From assembly GCF_001729485.1 (NCBI RefSeq), contig NZ_CP017157.1, positions 5,270,001 through 5,334,000 of the forward strand: a stretch of DNA of 64,000 nt, written 5' to 3'. The position numbers and the translations under genes are program-made. Origin of the DNA: Streptomyces lydicus. GTDB taxonomy: Bacteria > Actinomycetota > Actinomycetes > Streptomycetales > Streptomycetaceae. This document shows, in pieces, positions 52,369 to 61,984 of the stretch. Numbering within the stretch: the first letter of the stretch is position 1; each line of letters opens with the position of its first letter. Below the pieces are notes generated by a model. That model had not been told where the DNA came from, searched no databases, and saw only the letters and a program-made list of their open reading frames with translations.

Positions 52369-52830
52369 GTGGAGGAGAACGCAGCCGCGCAGTTCGAGCG
52401 CGGAACGGACGGCCCGAAGGTGATCGTCGTCGGCATCGACGGCTCCGACTCGTCCTGGCGCGCCGCGGCGTACGCGGCGGGGCTGGCCCGGCGCCAGGCG
52501 TCGAAGCTGGTCCTGGTCTACGTCCAGCCGGTGCTGCCGGCCGGGGCCGCGATGGGCGCGCCGGTGGCCGACGCCACGAACGAGGTGGCCGAGGAGCTGA
52601 TGGCGGAGATCCGCAAGGCGACCGAGCGGCTCCAGGGGATATACGAGGTCCGCTGGGAGTTCCACACGCTGCGCGGCGATCCGTACAACGGCATGGTGCA
52701 GATGGCCGACGACCTCAAGGCCGACGCGGTGGTGGTCGGCGCCTCGGAGTCGGCCGGGCACCGCATCATGGGCTCGGTCGCGGTCCGGCTGGTCAAGGCC
52801 GGGCGCTGGCCGGTGACCGTGGTCCCGTAG
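52369..52830 (+). CDS. Universal stress protein (UspA family)
   Basis: This is a 153-residue single-domain protein. VIVVGIDGSDSSWRAAAYAA near residues 19-38 is the first strand. DLKADAVVVGASESAGHRIM and GSVAVRLVKAGRWPVTVVP carry the ATP-site glycines (G-x2-G-x9-G-S/T type, here GASESAGHRIMGSVA). GTG 52369 has no clear ribosome site. The sequence GATAAC at about 52354-52359 is a plausible -10 whose start point would fall on or next to the GTG, so the mRNA may be leaderless. It is upstream of the dodecin gene on the same strand. Confidence 0.88.
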   Translation: MEENAAAQFERGTDGPKVIVVGIDGSDSSWRAAAYAAGLARRQASKLVLVYVQPVLPAGAAMGAPVADATNEVAEELMAEIRKATERLQGIYEVRWEFHTLRGDPYNGMVQMADDLKADAVVVGASESAGHRIMGSVAVRLVKAGRWPVTVVP

Positions 52831-52917
52831 GGCGGTGCTCCGCTGGTGGGGCGGGCCACCCTGAGGCACGGTGGGAGATGGACGGGCGGAGCGCCGCCCC
52901 GGCCGAGGGAGACCACC

Positions 52918-53133
52918 GTGACCGACCGCACGTACCGCGTGACCGAGATCGTGGGGACGTCCCAGCAGAGCGTGGACGCCGCGATCAGGAACGGCGTCAA
53001 GCGCGCCTCGCAGACCCTGCGCAACCTCGACTGGTTCGAGATCACCCAAGTGCGCGGGCACCTCGTCGACGGCGAAATCGATCACTACCAGGTCGGTCTG
53101 AAGGTCGGCTTCCGGCTGGAGGACGCCGACTGA
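52918..53133 (+). CDS. Dodecin, flavin-binding storage protein
   Basis: This is a 71-residue protein. TYRVTEIVGTSQQSVDAAIR, RASQTLRNLDWFEITQVRGH and IDHYQVGLKVGFRLED are nearly the textbook dodecin sequence; the tryptophan in LDWFE stacks on flavin. Dodecins form twelve-subunit shells that bind riboflavin, FMN or FAD and buffer free flavin. The GTG at 52918 follows GAGGGAGA. Its place near a large flavoprotein (CYP102) is noted, but no functional link is shown. Confidence 0.94.
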   Translation: MTDRTYRVTEIVGTSQQSVDAAIRNGVKRASQTLRNLDWFEITQVRGHLVDGEIDHYQVGLKVGFRLEDAD

Positions 53134-53275
53134 CCGGGCCGATTGCCACCCCTCCCGTGTATCTCTCCCGGCGAGTCCTGGCCCTACTAGGGAGTCGCCT
53201 TCCTCCGGGGCCCGTGAGGGTCCATGATGATCCGCCGTCGGACCACGACGGAGTGACCCTACGGAGGGATGACGC

Positions 53276-54703
53276 ATGGGGCTGCGCGCGGGACACGGCG
53301 TACTGCGCCGCAAACCGATCGAACACATCGAAGAGGCGGAAGGTTCCGCGAGCCAGCAGCTCACCCGGGCGCTCGGTCTGTGGCAGCTGACCGCCATCGG
53401 AGTCGGCGGCATCATCGGCGCCGGCATCTTCACCCTGGCGGGCACCGTCGCGAACGAGAAGGCCGGGCCCGCGGTCCTGATCTCCTTTCTCGTCGCGGGT
53501 ATCGCGAGTGCCGCCGCGGCCTTTTCGTACGCGGAATTCGCCGGACTGATCCCGAAGGCCGGCTCGGCCTACACCTATGGCTATGCGGTGCTCGGGGAAG
53601 TGGCGGGCTGGTTCATCGGCTGGGACCTGCTGCTCGAATACACCGCGATCGTCGCGGTGGTCGCCATCGGCATCTCCGGCTACTTCGGCTTTCTGCTCGG
53701 TGAGATCGGGGTCGATCTGCCCGCCTGGATGCTGGGGGCGCCGGGGACCGGTCCGGGGCACCGCGTCGACCTCTTCGCGGCGGCGCTCTGCCTGCTGATC
53801 GCCTATCTGCTGACCCTGGGCATCAAGAACGCCGCGCGCTTCGAGACCATCGTGGTGGGCCTGAAGGTCCTGGTGGTCGTGGTGGTCATCGCGGTCGGCT
53901 TCTTCCACATCAACACGGCGAATTACCACCCCTTCTTCCCGTTCGGGGTGACCGGCGCGTTCACCGGTGCGGCCACCGTCTTCTTCGCGGTCTTCGGCTA
54001 TGACGCGATGAGCACCGCGGCCGAGGAGTCGAAGGACGCCCAGCGCCACATGCCGAAGGCCATCATGTATTCGCTGGCGATCTCGATGGTGCTGTACGTG
54101 CTGGCGTGCCTGGTGCTGACGGGTATGCAGAACTACAAGCACATCGACCCGGAGAGCGGCTTCTCGTCGGCGTTCAAATCGGTGGGCCTGACCGGCCTCG
54201 CGGACGTCATCGCGGTCGGCGCGATCATCGGCATCCTGACCGTGATGTTCACCTTCATGCTCGGCGTGACCCGGGTCTGGTTCTCGATGAGCCGGGACGG
54301 TCTGCTGCCGAAGTGGTTCGCGAAGACCAGCCCCACCCACCACGTGCCGACCCGGGTGACCTGGATCGTCGGCGTGGCCTCCGCGGTCATCGCGGGCTTC
54401 CTGCCCATCGGTGAGGCCGCGGAGCTGACGAACATCGGCATTCTGCTGGCGTTCGTGGTGGTCTGCGTCGCGGTGATCGTCCTGCGCTACAAGCGCCCCG
54501 AGCTCCCGCGCACCTTCCGCACACCGGGCATGCCCGTGGTGCCGGCGATCGGCGTCTGCTTCTCGATCTGGCTGATCACGTTCCTGGCGTGGCAGACCTG
54601 GGTGCGCTTCGTCGTCTGGTTCCTCGTCGGCATGGTCATCTACTTCACGTACTCCTACCGGCACTCGAACCTGGCGCGGGAACCGCAGGAGGAGGCCGGG
54701 TGA
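53276..54703 (+). CDS. APC-family cationic amino acid permease
   Basis: This is a 475-residue twelve-helix transporter of the CAT group. IGVGGIIGAGIFTLAGTVAN in helix 1 has the GxG substrate motif; FSYAEFAGLIPKAGSAYTYG and FFAVFGYDAMSTAAEESKDA in helices 3 and 6 are hallmark APC motifs. TRVWFSMSRDGLLPKWFAKT follows helix 8. It probably imports arginine, lysine or a related amino acid with protons. ATG 53276 has GGAGGGA upstream. A 24-base hairpin follows the gene. Confidence 0.92.
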   Translation: MGLRAGHGVLRRKPIEHIEEAEGSASQQLTRALGLWQLTAIGVGGIIGAGIFTLAGTVANEKAGPAVLISFLVAGIASAAAAFSYAEFAGLIPKAGSAYTYGYAVLGEVAGWFIGWDLLLEYTAIVAVVAIGISGYFGFLLGEIGVDLPAWMLGAPGTGPGHRVDLFAAALCLLIAYLLTLGIKNAARFETIVVGLKVLVVVVVIAVGFFHINTANYHPFFPFGVTGAFTGAATVFFAVFGYDAMSTAAEESKDAQRHMPKAIMYSLAISMVLYVLACLVLTGMQNYKHIDPESGFSSAFKSVGLTGLADVIAVGAIIGILTVMFTFMLGVTRVWFSMSRDGLLPKWFAKTSPTHHVPTRVTWIVGVASAVIAGFLPIGEAAELTNIGILLAFVVVCVAVIVLRYKRPELPRTFRTPGMPVVPAIGVCFSIWLITFLAWQTWVRFVVWFLVGMVIYFTYSYRHSNLAREPQEEAG

Positions 54704-54738
54704 GCCGGTCCGTGGCTCTTTGACGGGCGGTCATCGGG

Positions 54739-54762
54739 GCCGGCGGGAGTTGTCCCGCCGGC
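54739..54762. terminator. Bidirectional terminator after the permease gene
   Basis: GCCGGCGGGA (54739-54748) and TCCCGCCGGC (54753-54762) form a perfect 10-bp stem with a GTTG loop, between convergent genes. Confidence 0.8.
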
Positions 54763-54840
54763 TCCTTGACGTCAGGCCGTCACGCCGTCAGCCCGTCGCA
54801 CCCGGTGCCGTGCGGTGAACGGGCGCCCGGCCGTCGCGGG

Positions 54841-55317
54841 TCAGAAGACGAACGGGCCCGGGGTCTGTGCCGAGGTGGCCTTGCAGGTGGCCGTGATGCC
54901 GAAGACCACGACCTTCAGGGATGCGGCTTGCAGACTGTCGCCGGCGGCGACCGTACCGTTGAGCGGACCCGTGGAGACCGCGCTGCCGGCCGGGATCGCC
55001 GGGTTGGCGCTGCCGCTGAACTGGGTCGTTCCCGAGCCGTTCTTGGTGAGCGTCAGCGTGGACTTGACCGTACGCGCGCCTATGTTGATCGGCGAGGTGA
55101 TCGCCGACGTGGACACGCTGATCGTGGCGGCCGTGCCGTTCTGGGTGGCGGTGAGCGTCGCCGTACCCGAGCCGTAGGAACCGCAGTCGAACGAGAGGGT
55201 GGCGGTGCCGGGTGTCACCGCGGTCGCGGCCGGTGCCAGGGCGAGTGTGCCCGCGGCGGCCAACGCGAGGCCGAGCGCCGTGCCTGTGCCGTACGTGCGC
55301 GATCTGTCATGTCTCAT
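54841..55317 (-). CDS. Secreted beta-rich protein of unknown function
   Basis: The protein has 158 residues with a Sec signal (TALGLALAAAGTLALAPAAT). The mature part is rich in Thr, Ser, Gly and Ala with alternating hydrophobic residues (TATLSFDCGSYGSGTATLTA), which suggests a beta-sandwich. Two cysteines near the ends (FDCGS and ATCKAT) could form a disulfide. It resembles small exported actinobacterial proteins of unknown role. ATG 55317 is the start of the signal. The 293 bases upstream contain no other gene that I can support. Confidence 0.65.
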   Translation of the reverse strand: MRHDRSRTYGTGTALGLALAAAGTLALAPAATAVTPGTATLSFDCGSYGSGTATLTATQNGTAATISVSTSAITSPINIGARTVKSTLTLTKNGSGTTQFSGSANPAIPAGSAVSTGPLNGTVAAGDSLQAASLKVVVFGITATCKATSAQTPGPFVF

Positions 55318-55610
55318 GGGGACCGCCTTCGTGAGGGGGGTGGCAGGCCCGTGACACCGTCGTCGAGGGGGACGCGAGGGAACGACAGGCGCCACGCGGG
55401 GCCCGGTCCGGGGCCCGTGCCGAACACCGCCGGATCCGACGGGACCCGGGGGATCCGCTCCGGAACCACCGGACCTGACGGGCAATCAGCGACCTGGAAT
55501 CGCGACCCATTGAGGCACGCGCCCCATGAGAGAGCAAGGCGAACGGCCCATGATTTTTGGCATGGCTGCGCCAATGCGACGGGAACCGGCCGCGGGACCG
55601 CGCCCCTCGT

Positions 55611-56579
55611 TCAGCCGCCGCTCCGGGGCCCGCGAAGCACCCTCCGGATCCGGCGCACCCACCGGCGCGGCGGCCCACCGAGCCGGTGCCGCCACAGCCA
55701 CCACGGCAGCCGGCGCCGGGGCACGTACGCCCAGAGGTCGTCGTCCGCCTCGCCGCCGCGCGGGCAGCGGCGCAGCAGGTCCAGGCAGCGCCGGTCGACG
55801 GTGCGGTGCAGCCGCGCGGTGTGCGCGAGGGCGACGACGCCTTGATGGCGCAGGCGCGGGTCCGACGACGCCAGCGCGCGGTCCAGGGCACGCGCGACCC
55901 TGGGGAGGACGGCGGTCGCATCGGGGTGGGTGAGGGCGAGCCCGATGACGGCGACCCCGACCAGCTCCTCACCCCGCTCGAAGGCCGCGTCGACCTCTTC
56001 GGGCCGGTCGGTGCCGAGCAGCGCGGAGCTGTCCTGCCAGTTCATGCCCCGCCCGGACGCCGCCCGGGAGAGGAGGAACTCCCGCCGCCCTGCGGCCAGT
56101 TGCCGTCCGCTCGCCTCTCCCCCGGCGGCGTCGCCCCGGGAGAGACGGTGGCTCAGCTCCAGATGGTCCCAGACCCGCCGCGGGTCCGCGGCATCACCAC
56201 CGGCCCCGGCCCGGCCGTCGACGATCTCGCGGCAGACGGCCGCGAGCGGGGACGGGTCCGCGCCCCGCGCATGGATGCGGGCGAACGCCTCGCCGGGTCC
56301 GGGGCCGAGGTCGCAGCGCCGTAGGAAGGCGAGGGTGCGGGTGTCGGCGGCGGTGAGCCGGCCGTCGAGGTGGCCCCAGGCCAGTTCGGGCGCCTCCAGG
56401 GCCACCGCGTACCGGACGAACTCGGCGGGAATCGGCGGCGGCACGGAACCGGGCTCACCGGCCGGCGGCACGGCGAGGTCCTCGTCGGGCGGCGGAAGGG
56501 CCGCGACCCCGTCGGGCGGCGGCGCGCCGGCGGCCTCGCCGCGGGGCTGCGGGGCGGTGGCGTCGTCGGGCGAGGGCAT
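55611..56579 (-). CDS. Conserved protein of unknown function, helical
   Basis: This is a 322-residue protein. The N-terminal 50 residues are Pro/Ala-rich and disordered. The middle holds FVRYAVALEAPELAWGHLDG and RTLAFLRRCDLGPGPGEAFA. A HEAT-like helical pair follows (DPRLRHQGVVALAHTARLHR, then VDRRCLDLLRR), of a type I associate with Streptomyces immunity-like proteins. It ends in a Trp/Arg-rich basic tail (LPWWLWRHRLGG). No catalytic residues or membrane helices are evident. ATG 56579 is the first start in frame. It is divergent from the GH92 gene. Confidence 0.6.
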   Translation of the reverse strand: MPSPDDATAPQPRGEAAGAPPPDGVAALPPPDEDLAVPPAGEPGSVPPPIPAEFVRYAVALEAPELAWGHLDGRLTAADTRTLAFLRRCDLGPGPGEAFARIHARGADPSPLAAVCREIVDGRAGAGGDAADPRRVWDHLELSHRLSRGDAAGGEASGRQLAAGRREFLLSRAASGRGMNWQDSSALLGTDRPEEVDAAFERGEELVGVAVIGLALTHPDATAVLPRVARALDRALASSDPRLRHQGVVALAHTARLHRTVDRRCLDLLRRCPRGGEADDDLWAYVPRRRLPWWLWRHRLGGPPRRWVRRIRRVLRGPRSGG

Positions 56580-56632
56580 CCGGGGAGCCTACCGAGGGGC
56601 CGGCGGCCCACCGGAGCCACCCGCCCCACCTC

Positions 56633-56684
56633 TTGACGCGAACCTGACCAACCTCAAGAATGAGCGCGCTTTGACAACGTTGTC
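56633..56684 (+). promoter_or_regulatory. GH92 promoter with LacI-type operator
   Basis: TTGACG (56633-56638) and AAGAAT (56656-56661) are -35 and -10 elements with a 17-base spacer, predicting transcription from about 56668. GACAACGTTGTC (56673-56684) is a perfect 12-bp palindrome just downstream, the half-site and CG centre seen in LacI-family operators. A bound repressor would block initiation. The ATG is 27 bases further on. Confidence 0.75.
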
Positions 56685-56710
56685 GGCCCACCTTCCGGAG
56701 GTCCGGATCC

Positions 56711-59098
56711 ATGCCTTGGCTCAGTCGTACCCGGCTGCGTACCGCGGGCGCGGTGCTGGCGGCCGCGCTCGTCGGGGGCGCGCTCACGGCCCCGGCCGCA
56801 GCGGCCGCGCCGCCCGCCGGCGGCCCGCTCACCGACCTGGTCAACCCCTTCATCGGCAGCCGGAACGACGGCAACACCTACCCGGGCGCCGCCGTGCCGT
56901 TCGGCATGGTGCAGCTCTCCCCGGACACCGGCCACACCACCGGCTACGGCTACGACGACGACCACATCCGCGGCTTCAGCTCAGTGCACATCTCCGGCGT
57001 CGGCTGCGGGCTCGGCGGCGATCTGCCGGTGCTGCCCACCACGGGCGACATCACCGAGACCGACTATGCGAAGTACGCGGCCGGCTACCGCCACGACGAC
57101 GAGTCGGCCCGGCCGGGCTACTACCGCGTCGGACTGACGTCGTACGGCGGCATCACCGCCGAGCTGACCGCCACCGCCCGCACCGGCAAGCAGCGCTACA
57201 CCTTCCCGGCCACCGACAAGGCCAATGTGCTGCTCAACGCCGGCCAGTCGCTGCACAGGACGGTCTCCACCCGGGTCGAGGTGCTGGACTCCCGCACCAT
57301 CCGCACCGCGATCACCGGCCGCGGCTTCTGCCAGGACACCGAGCCGTACACCGTCTACACCGTCACCCGCTTCGACCGGCCGTTCACGTCGTACGGGACG
57401 TGGGACGGCGACACCGTGACGGCCGGGTCCAAGGGCTCCACGGCCACCGGCCGGCACGGCGCCTACGCCCGCTTCGACACCCGCAAGGACCGTACGGTCG
57501 AGGCGACCACCGCGCTCAGCTACGTCGACGCGGCGGGCGCCGCCCGCAACCTGCGGGCCGAGGGCGGCCGTTCCTTCGACCGGACGAAGGCCGCGGCCGA
57601 CGCGGCGTGGGAGCGGCGGCTGGAGCTGGTACGGGCCCGCGGCGGCGACCGTACGCTGCGCCGGACCTTCTACTCCTCGCTCTACCGTTCCTTCCTCGCG
57701 CCGAACGTCGGCAGCGACGTGGACGGCCGCTACACCGGCTGGGACCAAAAGGTGCACCGGACCGCCGACTTCGGGGGCTCCGCCTACTACCAGAACTGGT
57801 CGCTGTGGGACACCTACCGCACCCAGGCGCAGCTGCTGGCGCTGCTGGCGCCGCGGGAGTCACGCGACATGGCGCTGTCGGTGCTGCGGATCGACAAGGA
57901 GGGCGGCTGGCTGCCCAAGTGGGGCTACGGAACGGTCGAGACGAACATCATGACCGGCGACCCGGTCACCCCGTTCCTCACCAACGCTTATCAGCAGGGG
58001 CTGCTGGCGGGCCACGAGGAGGAGGCGTACGCGGCGCTGAGGAAGAACGCCGACGGGGTGCCGCCGGCCGGTTCACCGGCCGTCGGGCGGGAGGCCAACG
58101 CGCCGTACCTGAAGGACGGGTTCGCCCCGTACGTCAAGGGCCGCCCGCATCAGAAGCCCGGCGACTCGGACTTCGAGCACGGCGCCTCGGCGACCCTCGA
58201 ATACGCCCTGTCGGACGCGATGCTGGGGCAGATGGCGCGGGATCTGGGGCATGACGCGGACGCCGACCGGTACGCGGCCCGGGCGCAGAACTACCGCAGG
58301 ATCTTCGACGGTTCGACCGGCTTCTTCCGGGCCCGCGACGAGCACGGCGCCTTCACCGGGCCGGCCGACCCGGCCAGGAGCGAGGGCTTCCACGAGGGCA
58401 CGTCCTGGCAGTACCAGTGGCTGGTGCCGCAGGACCTGCCGGGGATGCTGAAGCTGATCGGCGGCAAGGACAGGGCCGACGAGCGCCTCGACTCCTTCTT
58501 CGCCTATCCGCAGTTGCTGAAGGACCCGGCGAGGACCGCCCGCGAGGTGTGGGTCAACGGGCCGTACGACTACTACAACGCGGACAAGTACAACCCGCAG
58601 AACGAGCCCGATCTGATCGCCCCGTACACCTATCTCTCCACCGGTCGTCCCTGGAAGACGACGGATGTGGTGCACGCGGCACTGACCCTGTTCACCGACA
58701 CCCCGACCGGTATGACCGGCAACGACGATCTGGGGACGATGTCGGCGTGGATGGTGCTCTCGTCGATCGGGGTGTTCCCCGTGCAGCCGGGTACCGACAG
58801 CTGGGGGCTGAGCACCCCGGTCTTCGAGCGGGTGGATCTGACGCTGGACCGGCGGTACTACCCGGGCGGGCACTTCACCGTCACGGCACCCGGTACGTCC
58901 TCGGCCCACCGGTACGTCCAGTCGGTCCGGCTGGACGGCGCCGGCCGGGACCGGACGTATCTGACCACCGATGAGCTGCGCGCGGGGCACGAACTGGCCT
59001 TCACCGTGGGAGCCGAACCGTCCGGCTGGGGCACCGGCGAGGGTGCCGCGCCACCACCGGTGGGCACGGCGGCCGGGGCCGGGAGTCCGCGGCGCTGA
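56711..59098 (+). CDS. Exported GH92 alpha-mannosidase
   Basis: This is a 795-residue calcium-dependent enzyme of glycoside hydrolase family 92, which removes mannose from alpha-linked mannans and N-glycans. A Sec signal covers residues about 1-36. The family start DLVNPFIGSRNDGNTYPGAA is followed by FGMVQLSPDTG and GYGYDDDHIRGFSSVHISGV. The catalytic (alpha/alpha)6 domain has NWSLWDTYRTQAQLLALLAP, GGWLPKWGYG and GNDDLGTMSAWMVLSSIGVF. GGAGG precedes the ATG at 56711. It appears to be transcribed alone under a LacI-type operator, so mannan- or mannose-dependent induction is likely. Confidence 0.93.
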   Translation: MPWLSRTRLRTAGAVLAAALVGGALTAPAAAAAPPAGGPLTDLVNPFIGSRNDGNTYPGAAVPFGMVQLSPDTGHTTGYGYDDDHIRGFSSVHISGVGCGLGGDLPVLPTTGDITETDYAKYAAGYRHDDESARPGYYRVGLTSYGGITAELTATARTGKQRYTFPATDKANVLLNAGQSLHRTVSTRVEVLDSRTIRTAITGRGFCQDTEPYTVYTVTRFDRPFTSYGTWDGDTVTAGSKGSTATGRHGAYARFDTRKDRTVEATTALSYVDAAGAARNLRAEGGRSFDRTKAAADAAWERRLELVRARGGDRTLRRTFYSSLYRSFLAPNVGSDVDGRYTGWDQKVHRTADFGGSAYYQNWSLWDTYRTQAQLLALLAPRESRDMALSVLRIDKEGGWLPKWGYGTVETNIMTGDPVTPFLTNAYQQGLLAGHEEEAYAALRKNADGVPPAGSPAVGREANAPYLKDGFAPYVKGRPHQKPGDSDFEHGASATLEYALSDAMLGQMARDLGHDADADRYAARAQNYRRIFDGSTGFFRARDEHGAFTGPADPARSEGFHEGTSWQYQWLVPQDLPGMLKLIGGKDRADERLDSFFAYPQLLKDPARTAREVWVNGPYDYYNADKYNPQNEPDLIAPYTYLSTGRPWKTTDVVHAALTLFTDTPTGMTGNDDLGTMSAWMVLSSIGVFPVQPGTDSWGLSTPVFERVDLTLDRRYYPGGHFTVTAPGTSSAHRYVQSVRLDGAGRDRTYLTTDELRAGHELAFTVGAEPSGWGTGEGAAPPPVGTAAGAGSPRR

Positions 59099-59195
59099 GC
59101 GGGGCTCCCCGTCGCCCGCCGGCCGGTGGCGCGGGGCGCGGCCGGCCCGCGGGCGGACGGGGCGAAGGGGGTCCGTGCGAGGGGCGGGGCGGTCG

Positions 59196-59408
59196 TCAGC
59201 CCTGCAGCGCCTGCCAGAACTCGTCGAAGGACATGGTGCCGTCGCTGTTGGCGTCCTTGGACTTGATGACCGCCTCGGCGACCGGGCCGGTGACGAACGG
59301 GTCGCCCATCTCGGCCATCGCACGCTTGAACTCGTCCGGCGTGACCTGACCGTCGCCGTCCGCGTCGTACCGGCTGAACGTCGCCCTGGCCTCGTTGATG
59401 TCTGCCAT
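59196..59408 (-). CDS. EF-hand calcium-binding protein (70 residues)
   Basis: There are two EF-hand loops: DADGDGQVTPDE (about residues 15-26), a complete 12-residue loop with acidic positions 1, 3, 5 and 12, and DANSDGTMSFDE (about 52-63). Both have glycine at position 6. The protein resembles the small Streptomyces calcium sensors such as CabC, which affect spore germination and aerial hyphae. ATG 59408 follows a G-rich site. It lies downstream of the UvrA-like gene on the same strand, separated by 82 bases. Confidence 0.9.
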   Translation of the reverse strand: MADINEARATFSRYDADGDGQVTPDEFKRAMAEMGDPFVTGPVAEAVIKSKDANSDGTMSFDEFWQALQG

Positions 59409-59490
59409 GGGAGGTGCCCCCTTCGTGGTGCTGCGCAGTGCTGCGCGGTGCTGTTGCCCGTGGATCTGACCTGCGTACATTAGCGGACCC

Positions 59491-61944
59491 TCATACCGCG
59501 CCCGGCTGCCCCCTCCGACGGGCGAGATAGCGGGCGGTACGGCTGCCCGGGGCGGCGGCGACCTCGGCGGGGGTGCCGGCCGCCACGATCCGGCCGCCGT
59601 CCGCGCCGCCGCCCGGCCCGAGGTCGATGACGTGGTCGGCGCCGGCGACCACACCCATGTCGTGCTCGACGACGACCACGGTGTGGCCGGCGTCCACCAG
59701 GCCGTGCAGCTGGCGCATCAGCACCTCGGTGTCGGCGGGGTGCAGTCCGGTGGTGGGCTCGTCGAGGAGGTAGAGGGTGTGGCCGCGGCGGGTGCGCTGG
59801 AGTTCGGCGGCGAGCTTGATCCGCTGGGCCTCGCCGCCGGACAGCTCGGTCGCGGGCTGGCCGAGCCGGAGGTAGCCGAGTCCGACGTCCTGGAGGGTGC
59901 GGAGACTGCGGGCGGCGGCCGGGAGGTCGGTGAGGAACCCGGCGGCGTCGTCCACGGTCATGGCGAGGACGTCGGCGACGGTGCGGCCGCGGTAGGTGAT
60001 CTGGAGGGTCTCGGGGTTGTAGCGGGCGCCGTGGCAGTCCGTGCAGGGCGCGTAGGTGCCGGGGAGGAAGAGGAGTTCCACGGCGACGAAGCCCTCCCCC
60101 TGGCAGGTCTCGCAGCGGCCGCCGGCGACGTTGAAGGAGAACCGTCCGGCGGTGTAGCCGCGGGCCCGGGCCTCGTCGGTGGCGGCGAAGACCTTGCGCA
60201 CCGCGTCGAACAGGCCGGTGTAGGTGGCGAGGTTGGAGCGCGGGGTGCGGCCGATCGGCTTCTGGTCGACGCGGACCAGCCGGTCGACGGCCGCCAGGCC
60301 CTCGGCCCCGTCGAGCTGCGGGCGGGCGGTCGGCCCGGTGTCGGCGGCGTCCTCGTCGGTCTCGGTCCGGCCGGCGCCCAGGTGGTCCCGTACGGCTTCC
60401 GCGAGGACGCGGGTGACCAGCGTCGTCTTGCCCGATCCGGAGACGCCGGTGACGGCGGTGAAGACGCCGAGCGGGAACGTGGCGTCCAGTCCGCGCAGAT
60501 TGTGCAGGGTGGCGCCGCGCAGGGTCACCGCTCCGGAGGGGCTGCGCGGGGTGCGCGCGGCGGGCGGCTCGGTGGCGAAGAGGTAGCGGCGGGTGGCGGA
60601 TGCCTCGGCGTCGGCGAGGGCGGCGACCGGGCCGCTGTGCAGCACCCGGCCGCCGTGTTCCCCGGCGCGTGGCCCGACGTCCACGATCCAGTCGGCGCGC
60701 CGGACCACGTCCATGTCGTGTTCGACGACGAAGAGCGAGTTGCCCGCTTCCTTGAGCCGGCCGAGCACGGTGAGCAGGGACTCCGTGTCGGCGGGGTGCA
60801 GGCCGGCGGACGGCTCGTCCAGGACGTAGACGACGCCGAAGAGGCCGGAGCGCAGCTGGGTGGCCAGCCGCAGCCGTTGCAGCTCGCCCGCGGAGAGGGT
60901 GGGTGAGGGCCGGTCCGTGCTCAGGTAGCCCAGGCCCAGTTCGGTGAGCACCTCGATCCGGGCCACCAGGTCGCGGGCGAGCGTCGGGGCCGCCTCGTCG
61001 TCCGTCCGCGCGGCGGTGGGGCGGAGCAGCTCGGCGAGGGCGCCGAGCGGCATCCCCGCGAGGGTGGCGATGTCCTGGCCCGCGAAGGTGACGGCGAGCG
61101 CTTCGGGGCGCAGCCGTCGTCCGCCGCAGACGGGGCAGGGCTCGGCGGTCATGAAGCCCTGGACGCGTTTGCGCAGCGCCTCGCTCTTGGAGTCGGCGAA
61201 GGTGTGCAGGACGTAGCGCTTGGCGCTCATGTAGCGGCCCTGGTAGGGGCGCTGGATGCGGCCGGCCTCGCGGACGGGGTGGACGGTGACGACGGGCTCC
61301 TCGTCGGTGAACAGGATCCAGTCGCGGTCGGCCTGCGGCAGTTCGCGCCACGGCCGGTCGATGTCGTGGCCGAGGGCGGCGAGGATGTCGCGGAGGTTCT
61401 TGCCCTGCCAGGCGCCGGGCCAGGCGGCGACGGCGCCCTCGCGGACGGAGCGGGCCGGGTCGGGGACGAGGGAGTCCTCGGTGACCCGGTGGACGGTGCC
61501 CAGGCCGTGGCATTCCGGGCAGGCACCGGCCGCGGTGTTGGGCGAGAAGGCGTCGGAGTCGAGCCGTTCCGTCGTGCCTTCCGGGTAGGTGCCGGCCCGG
61601 GAGAACAGCATCCGCAGGGTGTTGGAGAGGGTGGTGACGGTGCCGACGGAGGAGCGTGAGGTGGGTGCGGAGCGCCGCTGTTCCAGGGCGACGGCCGGCG
61701 GCAGCCCGGTGATGTCCTCGACCTTGGGCGCGCCGACCTGGTGGATCAGCCGCCGGGCGTACGGGGCCACCGACTCGAAGTAGCGGCGCTGCGCCTCGGC
61801 GTAGAGGGTGCCGAAGGCGAGGGAGGACTTGCCCGATCCGGACACCCCGGTGAACGCGACCAGCGCGTCCCTCGGGATGTCCACATCGCAGTTGCGGAGG
61901 TTGTGTTCACGGGCGCCGCGCACCCGTACGTACGAGTCGGCCAT
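59491..61944 (-). CDS. UvrA-like ABC-ATPase (short UvrA2/drug-resistance type)
   Basis: The protein has about 817 residues, shorter than repair UvrA (about 950). Walker A motifs are GVSGSGKS at 33-40 and [12 protein letters not shown] in the second half; ABC signatures are [15 protein letters not shown] and [15 protein letters not shown]. Zinc modules have [24 protein letters not shown] and [10 protein letters not shown]. The UvrB-binding insertion appears reduced, as in the UvrA2/DrrC class that protects producers from DNA-binding antibiotics. ATG 61944 has GGAGGG directly adjacent with no spacing, so the in-frame GTG at 61962 is a possible alternative. The gene lies downstream of the P450 redox genes on the same strand. 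Confidence 0.87.
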   Translation of the reverse strand: MADSYVRVRGAREHNLRNCDVDIPRDALVAFTGVSGSGKSSLAFGTLYAEAQRRYFESVAPYARRLIHQVGAPKVEDITGLPPAVALEQRRSAPTSRSSVGTVTTLSNTLRMLFSRAGTYPEGTTERLDSDAFSPNTAAGACPECHGLGTVHRVTEDSLVPDPARSVREGAVAAWPGAWQGKNLRDILAALGHDIDRPWRELPQADRDWILFTDEEPVVTVHPVREAGRIQRPYQGRYMSAKRYVLHTFADSKSEALRKRVQGFMTAEPCPVCGGRRLRPEALAVTFAGQDIATLAGMPLGALAELLRPTAARTDDEAAPTLARDLVARIEVLTELGLGYLSTDRPSPTLSAGELQRLRLATQLRSGLFGVVYVLDEPSAGLHPADTESLLTVLGRLKEAGNSLFVVEHDMDVVRRADWIVDVGPRAGEHGGRVLHSGPVAALADAEASATRRYLFATEPPAARTPRSPSGAVTLRGATLHNLRGLDATFPLGVFTAVTGVSGSGKTTLVTRVLAEAVRDHLGAGRTETDEDAADTGPTARPQLDGAEGLAAVDRLVRVDQKPIGRTPRSNLATYTGLFDAVRKVFAATDEARARGYTAGRFSFNVAGGRCETCQGEGFVAVELLFLPGTYAPCTDCHGARYNPETLQITYRGRTVADVLAMTVDDAAGFLTDLPAAARSLRTLQDVGLGYLRLGQPATELSGGEAQRIKLAAELQRTRRGHTLYLLDEPTTGLHPADTEVLMRQLHGLVDAGHTVVVVEHDMGVVAGADHVIDLGPGGGADGGRIVAAGTPAEVAAAPGSRTARYLARRRGQPGAV

Positions 61945-61984
61945 CCCTCCATGATCGGGCACGGTCCGGGGTGGCCGGGTACCG

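Noticed and set aside
53170..53199. Hairpin-like GGCGA/TCGCC with inner CCCTA/TAGGG upstream of the amino acid permease as a riboswitch
   Set aside because: Arms are short and no known lysine or other amino acid riboswitch motif is recognisable.
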